A DNA stretch of 64,000 bases from Patiria miniata (Eukaryota > Echinodermata > Asteroidea > Valvatida > Asterinidae), in the NCBI RefSeq assembly GCF_015706575.1, contig NW_024037052.1, positions 1,550,001 through 1,614,000 of the forward strand. Reading direction: 5' to 3'. Below are positions 57,886 to 64,000 of this stretch, piece after piece. The notes under the pieces were generated by a model. That model saw nothing but the letters and a program-made list of their open reading frames with translations. It was not told the DNA's origin and made no database searches. The translations under genes and the position numbers were made by a program. Within the stretch, counting starts at the first letter, position 1; each line of letters begins with the position of its first letter.

Positions 57886-58350
57886 ATTTGTTTTATATAA
57901 CTGACACATAGATCCTTGTCATTTGATATTTGAACTTTTATTTCAATATAAAATTGGTTGAAAATGTATTTTTCTCTTCCAAACCACCCCTTCACGAAAA
58001 TGTTTGAACCCAACGCTGGCTACGTGCAATGCTAAACGCGCACACCAGCATGCATTTGCATACAACTGCGTCATGGAACAAGAATGATCCTAACTGTTCA
58101 ATAGTATTTCCCATTCCCCATAGGCGAATGGGACTTTTTGAGCCCCGGCGTGAATGGGAGCAATAACGAATGCCACATGATGTGAGTTCCACCAATCAAA
58201 TGACAACGATCTGTATGTCGATTATATAAAGTAAAATGGTGCATTCCATGAAACGTGCTCTTGACTAAATCAAGAAGCAGATTCTGTTAGTGAGATGTTA
58301 TGTCATCTTAGTCCATAATGATGTTGTCACTGAAATCAAGATTGCAAGGA
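57886..58350 (+). other. CCDC77 last intron, no further feature seen
   Basis: AT-rich sequence without a supported exon or repeat. Confidence 0.55.
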
Positions 58351-58358
58351 CATCATTG

Positions 58359-58561
58359 CAGGGATGTAGTCGAGTCCATCACTAGTCCCTGCAAGTCCAC
58401 CACAAGTCCTCCAACACCAATTTAACTCACAAGCTATTCAAATGAGCTTTGACAAAGGCATCCAGTGTATCTTGTGCCTGGACTTGTGATGGACTCACGA
58501 ATTACTTGTGTCTGGACTTGTGGTGGACTTGTGAATGGAATCAACTACATCCCTAGCCCTG
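58359..58561. mobile_element. hAT-type MITE, 203 bp
   Basis: Left end CAGGGATGTAGTCGAGTCC; right end GGAATCAACTACATCCCTAG then CCCTG. Flanks CATCATTG (58351-58358) and GATCATTG (58562-58569) agree in seven of eight bases. The inside repeats gacttgtg(a/g)tggact words in inverted fashion. Confidence 0.65.
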
Positions 58562-58619
58562 GATCATTGTCAGTGCTTTGTAATGTAAACCCTTCTTGTT
58601 TTGTTGCCATGCTGAACAG

Positions 58620-58766
58620 GTGACAGTGGGTGTTGGGGAAGATGGTGATATGTTCATGCTGCATAATATTCATCAGACAGCTAAGAGATCAAAGAAGATG
58701 CAGAGTGAGCTACATCAACTCAAGGCTCTGATCTATGGCGTGGAAACAGACCTCAGGAATCTCTAG
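58620..58766 (+). CDS. CCDC77: CCDC77 terminal coding exon with stop
   Basis: Terminal coding exon of 49 codons including TAG, after acceptor gttgccatgctgaacag, phase 0. It reads VTVGVGEDGDMFMLHNIHQT, AKRSKKMQSELHQLKALIYG and VETDLRNL then stop. It corresponds to the CCDC77 C-terminus ([37 protein letters not shown]). The gene ends here on the + strand. I see no AATAAA in the next 1 kb, so the poly(A) site is not placed. A 203-bp hAT-type MITE (58359-58561) ends 58 bases upstream of the exon. Confidence 0.88.
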   Translation: MTVGVGEDGDMFMLHNIHQTAKRSKKMQSELHQLKALIYGVETDLRNL

Positions 58767-59870
58767 TAATACACACAATCACCCCTCACTGTGTCTCCAC
58801 ATTTGATCAAATGACTTATAACTTTGGGAAGCCTCATTCTCTGTTTGAAGATGCATAGGATCTTGTGATATTTGTGCCTTTTGGGTTTTTTTTTTTTGAA
58901 GCAAAAACAAAATTGCTCCAAATCTTAAGTTAGATCCATAACAACTTACCTGTTGAAGTTATAGCTGAGTGGATACTGTACATCTTGAGAATACAGGGAA
59001 ACCTTATCAAACTTTCAATCAAATTGGACATAGGACTTCGTTGCTATTGTCTTTCCCACAAAGGCCTATGCATAAACATTTTATTGTGCCAAGTGAATAG
59101 AAAAAGTGAACCTTTTTGCCACCCTGGGTCAAAAATCTGATATTCACAAGAACAGTGCATGTATGTCTGATGTTATTAATAATTGACTTGTCTGACAACT
59201 TAAGATTAGAAACAGTTGGAGGAGATCCTATAAATCCACCGATGCTAGCATGCTGATAGTTCAGCTGCTGTATTCGCTGTTCTTGTGAACGATTTCAAAC
59301 ATTTAGAGAAAAAGGCTCCTTTTTGTTCATGTGCTACGTGAGAACTGATGTCACTTTGTCACTTTAGTACGAATGGCCGGTTGTTCTGCGTAGAATAGTA
59401 ACAGTACTAACATAACAATGCCCACATGTACAGTTACTTTGGTTACTTAAAACTGGAGAGAGTTTGTTGTATTTGTTATCTCACAGGAACCTTGACATGA
59501 AAAGGCTCCATTATATTGTGGGGGCAATGTATACTGCCAAAATAGTCAATGTTTTGAAATTGAATCTGTTTAAAATGGAGGCAATAACTACTGAAATTGC
59601 ATGCCAGTATGTTCAGATGTTATTGAAGTAATGCTTGTGCAGCTCACATATGGGTTTACTGCGCACAGCAAAGACTTCTCAAATGCGATACTTTGGGTAC
59701 ACTATGGTAAGGCCCAAGGAGGACACAAAGTGGACATCGCTTTTCTGCTGTCAGAAGAGCAGATAACAGAAGTATGGCCATTTTCCGACAATACATTTTT
59801 CATTTTGTAACTTTGTGATGCGGAAGCTCTTTAAGGGGGAACGCCTAAAAAACCCTGTTAACCTACACTC
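58767..59870 (+). other. CCDC77 3' flank
   Basis: Presumed 3' UTR and downstream sequence. No AATAAA seen; open frames here have no family resemblance. Confidence 0.5.
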
Positions 59871-59878
59871 AAAGAAAA

Positions 59879-59917
59879 ATGAAACGGTGCTTATTTTTCT
59901 CAGAAGCACCGTTTCAT
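59879..59917. repeat. Perfect 14-bp-stem hairpin
   Basis: ATGAAACGGTGCTT and AAGCACCGTTTCAT are exact inverses separated by 11 bases. The following 400 bases repeat aaaagcagaa and gtagcacaaaagc words. Confidence 0.85.
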
Positions 59918-62341
59918 TTTCCTTTTAACCAAAAGCAGAATACAAATGGTAGTTACCAAAGGTTCGTTTTGCTTTTCTGGTTCTAAGAAATGAGAAAAGC
60001 AAAAAACAAAAATATACATTTTGGGTAGCACAAAAGCAGGAAATGGAAACGTCAGAAACGGTTTGATCTGATTTTTGAACAAGAGAAAAGCAGATGTCCA
60101 CTTTTTCTCCCTCCAGCAAGGGAGGAAAAGCAAAATCTGCATTTCAGGTAGCATAAAAGCACTACAGTGGATTTTATTAAACAGTAAATTCTGCATTTAT
60201 GGTAGCACAAAGGCGGGAAAGCAGAACAAAATGAACCATTCAAAAAATACTCAATCTGCTATTCTGACAGCAGAAACGCAGATGTCCACGTTTTGTCCTC
60301 GATGACTACATGAACAGTCCTGTTCATTTCAGAATGGTAAATAGTGCCCTCTTCTCACCATCTAGTTTGCAAGTTGTCCTTCAATACCCATTTGTTGTTC
60401 CAAACATTTGTGTCAAGCTTGTTATTCCAATTAACTATGCACAAAAAGTACATGTATTGGGGTCATGTCCTGCATGTTGTTCTAATGTAGGAGAGATGTA
60501 CAAAGTAGTGTATGCAATGAAGTCACATGTATTCTACCATACAATCTTATATTGGTGTCCCATATCAATAGGTCTCATTCAAATGACGTCATTTCCTACA
60601 GACCAGCCACATGCATCAACATTTTGAGCATCAACTGAATAACGCACATCGGCTGTGTCGTATTTCAAACACATTTCAAGCAAGAAGCGCGTGTGTTTGG
60701 AACATTTTTAACACTGCGCAATGCGTGCTTGATTGCGTAAAATAAGCAATCAAGAGATGACCGTCATTGAGTGAGCCCTATTGATATGCTTGGCAGTAAG
60801 GATTGAACAGAGAGATTATTTTATGCAACTGTTAATATCTTTTGGAATTTTTGCAGTGAAATACTTTTTAAAATAAGTTGGCTATTTTAAGGACTTTATT
60901 TTTATGGTGAAGGATTTTGGAATTAAATGTAGAATATTAAAAGGATCTATGCAAGCTTTCAGAACAAATTTGTGATTGGCATTCAAGCGCTTTATTTTGT
61001 GTGTTCCATGAGTGTGAGTGGGTTTAACAATTCATCTTCCAGCACACTTCATGCACAGCTACGTGCACGCTGTCGTCACGTTTCAGCTTTCATCTACCAC
61101 ATACGTACGTGCAGCAAGCGTCTTGCGTTGTGTGGTGCAGTGTGGCCCATTATGGGATAATAACACTGTTGTTGCCATCAGGCATGCAATTTTTCCTTGG
61201 ATCTGCTGATTTCCTTCTTTCTTTTCTTCTCATGAATGCCATTACAATTTTTGAAAAATACTGTACAAAGGCTTGTGTGGTTTGGAATTTCCTCCTTTTC
61301 TTGTAAATTTTGAGTTGCATGCCTGTTTCATGTATCAACCTATCAGTATAAGAATTCAAATTTGGTTGAAGATAAGCACATATGTACAACATACATGTCT
61401 GTTAGTTTGTTACACACAGTGCCACCGTGTTGAATGTTTTGACCAATCAAGAAATCACTAATAGAAGCCACAGTTGAGCCAATACCAGGCATGTATGCAC
61501 GAGGGGGGGGGGGGGGTAAAGACACCAGACCAACATATAATTGGGTAAGACTTGCAGTTTGACAAACTCAAGGAAGGGGGGGGGGGGCTTGATTACATTA
61601 GTCTCTGGATGGCACTATTATGTCATTTTTATTCAGTTGAAGCATCATGGTTGCAGGTAATCTTTTAAAGGCAGTGGTGAAAGTAATAGATGAGCCAAAT
61701 TACTTCACAAAAATATTCAGCAAAAATGTGGATTTTATTTCTTTGTGTGTGTGTGTGGGGGGGGGCGGTTTGCATATGCAGACCTTGATGCCCCTACAAG
61801 CCTGTCTAGGTACCAACCTCATAAATATTGCCACATTGCCTATCCCTAATCTATACAATTCAATGTCATGAATGTCAACTGATCAATCTCATGAGCTTCA
61901 ACTTGAAACAATGTACATAGACCTTCCCAAGACTAGACTGGGGCAACTACCATTGAGCTCGTAATTATACAAATATCAGCTGCTTCAAGTTGAGTGGTAA
62001 AACTAGCCTCCTGGGTAGTCCGAGGATCAAACGATCATGTTTACAGAGCCTCACTACGAATGTCTGATATATCCGAACATGCAAATTGTATGCGACCCCA
62101 CGGGCCAGCCAATCAAAGTTGAGTTTAGATATGTTGACACTAGGGCTGGTTGACCTACGACAGTTGACCCATGTAAAGGGACATAACATGAAATAGCTAG
62201 ATGGGCGTTTCGAGAAAAAAAAGTGTAGTAAAATTGTTGAACAAAATTGTAAGAAATCTATAAGTTTTAACTTCCTTTGACTTTTGGACCAAAAGTTTAG
62301 ATTTTTTGACCGAAGAGGTATTTATGAATGGAAATAAATAT
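59918..62341 (+). other. No recognised gene; low-complexity words and G runs
   Basis: 59918-60300 has repeated 'aaaagcag' words of unknown origin. G runs occur at 61502-61516, 61577-61587 and 61757-61764. No exon, RNA gene or transposon end is supported. Confidence 0.5.
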
Positions 62342-62483
62342 GTGCTTGGCCGGTATTCTACACTTTGTTTAAGACCGGTTGAGTCTGGATGCTGATAACG
62401 ACCCTTGCCTTTGGCTCCGGTCAGTATCATCATCCAGACTCCAAGCCGGTGTTGAACAGTGTTTAATATCGACCAACAAGCAC
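62342..62483. mobile_element. 142-bp hairpin, MITE-like
   Basis: Outer words GTGCTTG / CAAGCAC, then gaccggttgagtctggatgc and its near inverse catccagactccaagccgg, with tgataacgac / gtcagtatcat inside. It folds almost end to end. No target duplication is seen. Confidence 0.5.
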
Positions 62484-64000
62484 ACACATTTATTCCCTCA
62501 TTGAAAAGATTACGATTTCAACTCGAGTCTTTTCTAGTTGAGTCTCAATGACAACTTAAATAATGGAGATATTAAACGCACAAGTGCAAGTCTCACATAA
62601 TGTTATTTCACTCTTAGGGCCACTGGACATAACATACTAGTAGTACATACGTTACAGAATTCATATATTACATGTACATGCACTCTGTGAAAAGCAAGTC
62701 ACAATGTGCAACATAAACTGTACCAGACAATAATTCAAACAATCACTCGTTCATTTTTAAAAAGCACATTGTTTGTACTCAGAACCTCTATCTTGACCGA
62801 AGAAAATAGACTTAAAACAACTAAATTACTGAACATAATCACAGCATCCATGCATGGGAAGTAGGATAATTTGTACAAAATATAACCATACATTGTTACA
62901 ATAAACCAAATCTATTCTCACAAAAACATGTGTACATTCATTAGTTTAGAGTTTTCGCAGTTAGCAAAAGAATAACTTGGACTACTTTATTGCAACAATT
63001 GCAGTTTCTGTAGGACCATGTCAAATAAATAAAGCTACCAGCATAACTGAAATAAAGAATTCAACAAACGCTCCGCCCCCCCCCCATTTTCCCATTTCTT
63101 GTCTTAGGTCCTTTAGTATCAATGTTGACTTTTTCCATCTCAAATGTCTGAAAGCTCAGTTATTAATTCATAAATTGCACAATTTTGTAAAAGTAAATGA
63201 ATATACATAAACAAGTAAAACCATACAATATTTAAACCTTTTTTTTACATTTTGCATAGCAGAAATGATTTCTTTTAAACATAATTTACTGAAACCATTT
63301 CCCTATGTGATCACTTTTTTATATAATAAACATCATTTGAAATATATTGTCCAACACAATTAAACTAATAAAGACTTTAAGTATATCGTTTAAACAGGAG
63401 GCCTTTTTTTTTTATACAAACCAACATATTTGTCAATATGATTGATGTGTATAGCTAACCTACATTCCACCTGTATTTCTGATTAATGAAATTAATAACA
63501 AAAAAGTGATCATTTTATGATCTTTATATTTATCTTAAATGTTTGTGGCAAAGTTGCAAATCACAAGCTAGCAAAGTAAATATCAAACCCTACATCATGT
63601 GCCATATACGAAAACCAAACTATAACAGCACAGAAACTAGACACAACTTATCTCTGGATAGCTATACACAATAGGATACAAGCAAAACAATTCTAGCTTT
63701 CTCACTCAAAAAGTGCTGGACTTTAGCCCCTTCTTAAAAATATATACGTATATATATCATGGATATTAATGTCCTTAAGAAAAATCTACCTATACTATAT
63801 TCTGAGTTGTTGAAAAAGTTGGGTTCAATGTGTTAATAACAGTGGTTCAACAGCAAAACTGAATGCGCTTAATACCACATTTTGACTGTTTACCGAGACA
63901 CAAATGAACAATAGGATGGAAGCTTCCAAGAAGTTACATAAGTTAAATATGAACCAGAGTACGTGGATGTGCAGAAACCATGTCAGATGTTGACAATCAT
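62484..64000 (+). other. AT-rich sequence to the window end, no feature seen
   Basis: Low GC, a C run at 63066-63075 and many A/T runs. It could be a long 3' UTR of a gene beyond the window, but nothing shows this. Confidence 0.5.

Overview
The window is animal nuclear DNA: split coding exons with GT-AG junctions, AT-rich introns, tRNA-derived SINEs and many nested DNA transposons. It fits a marine invertebrate, most likely an echinoderm or another invertebrate deuterostome. That assignment is an inference from repeat style and protein similarity; no search was run. A 500-base run of N (18548-19047) marks an assembly gap.

The only host gene I recognise is the + strand coiled-coil gene CCDC77. 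A collinear run of exons lies at 37841-38004, 43195-43316, 45282-45381, 52099-52325, 53879-54098, 57495-57647 and 58620-58766 (stop). The N-terminal exons before 37841 are not recognised. One exon of about 126 bases expected between 54098 and 57495 is also missing.

The left part (1-18547) holds extra copies of the middle exons without the first or last ones. Segment 1064-10001 is a near-identical copy of 41299-53657. The two copies differ by two clean transposon insertions: a 2.2-kb long-TIR element at 3307-5524 only in the left copy, and a 5.7-kb element at 45732-51470 only in the right copy. From 6046 to the gap a unit of about 3.9 kb is repeated head to tail (four copies, one shortened, one cut by the gap), each carrying two CCDC77 exons. 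After the gap comes an 8.3-kb satellite of about 10.8 units of about 765 bp (19048-27305), each with a strong G-quadruplex motif.

The middle (27306-37840) has no recognised gene but many DNA transposons whose ends can be read directly: two related hAT-type MITEs with 8-bp target duplications, a Harbinger-type MITE, a foldback element with a 9-bp duplication, and several small elements whose ends are arrays of short inverted words. The intron after 38004 carries a 1.8-kb hAT-like element with a second 9-bp-duplication foldback element nested inside it.

The most unusual object is the 5.7-kb element at 45732-51470. It has 35-bp terminal inverted repeats, kilobase-scale subterminal arrays built from CACAGTGTG-like words, and a non-repetitive core with CCAAT boxes and a phase-compatible set of small exons. 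The right end (58767-64000) is the CCDC77 3' flank and AT-rich sequence with a few hairpin elements and no recognised gene.
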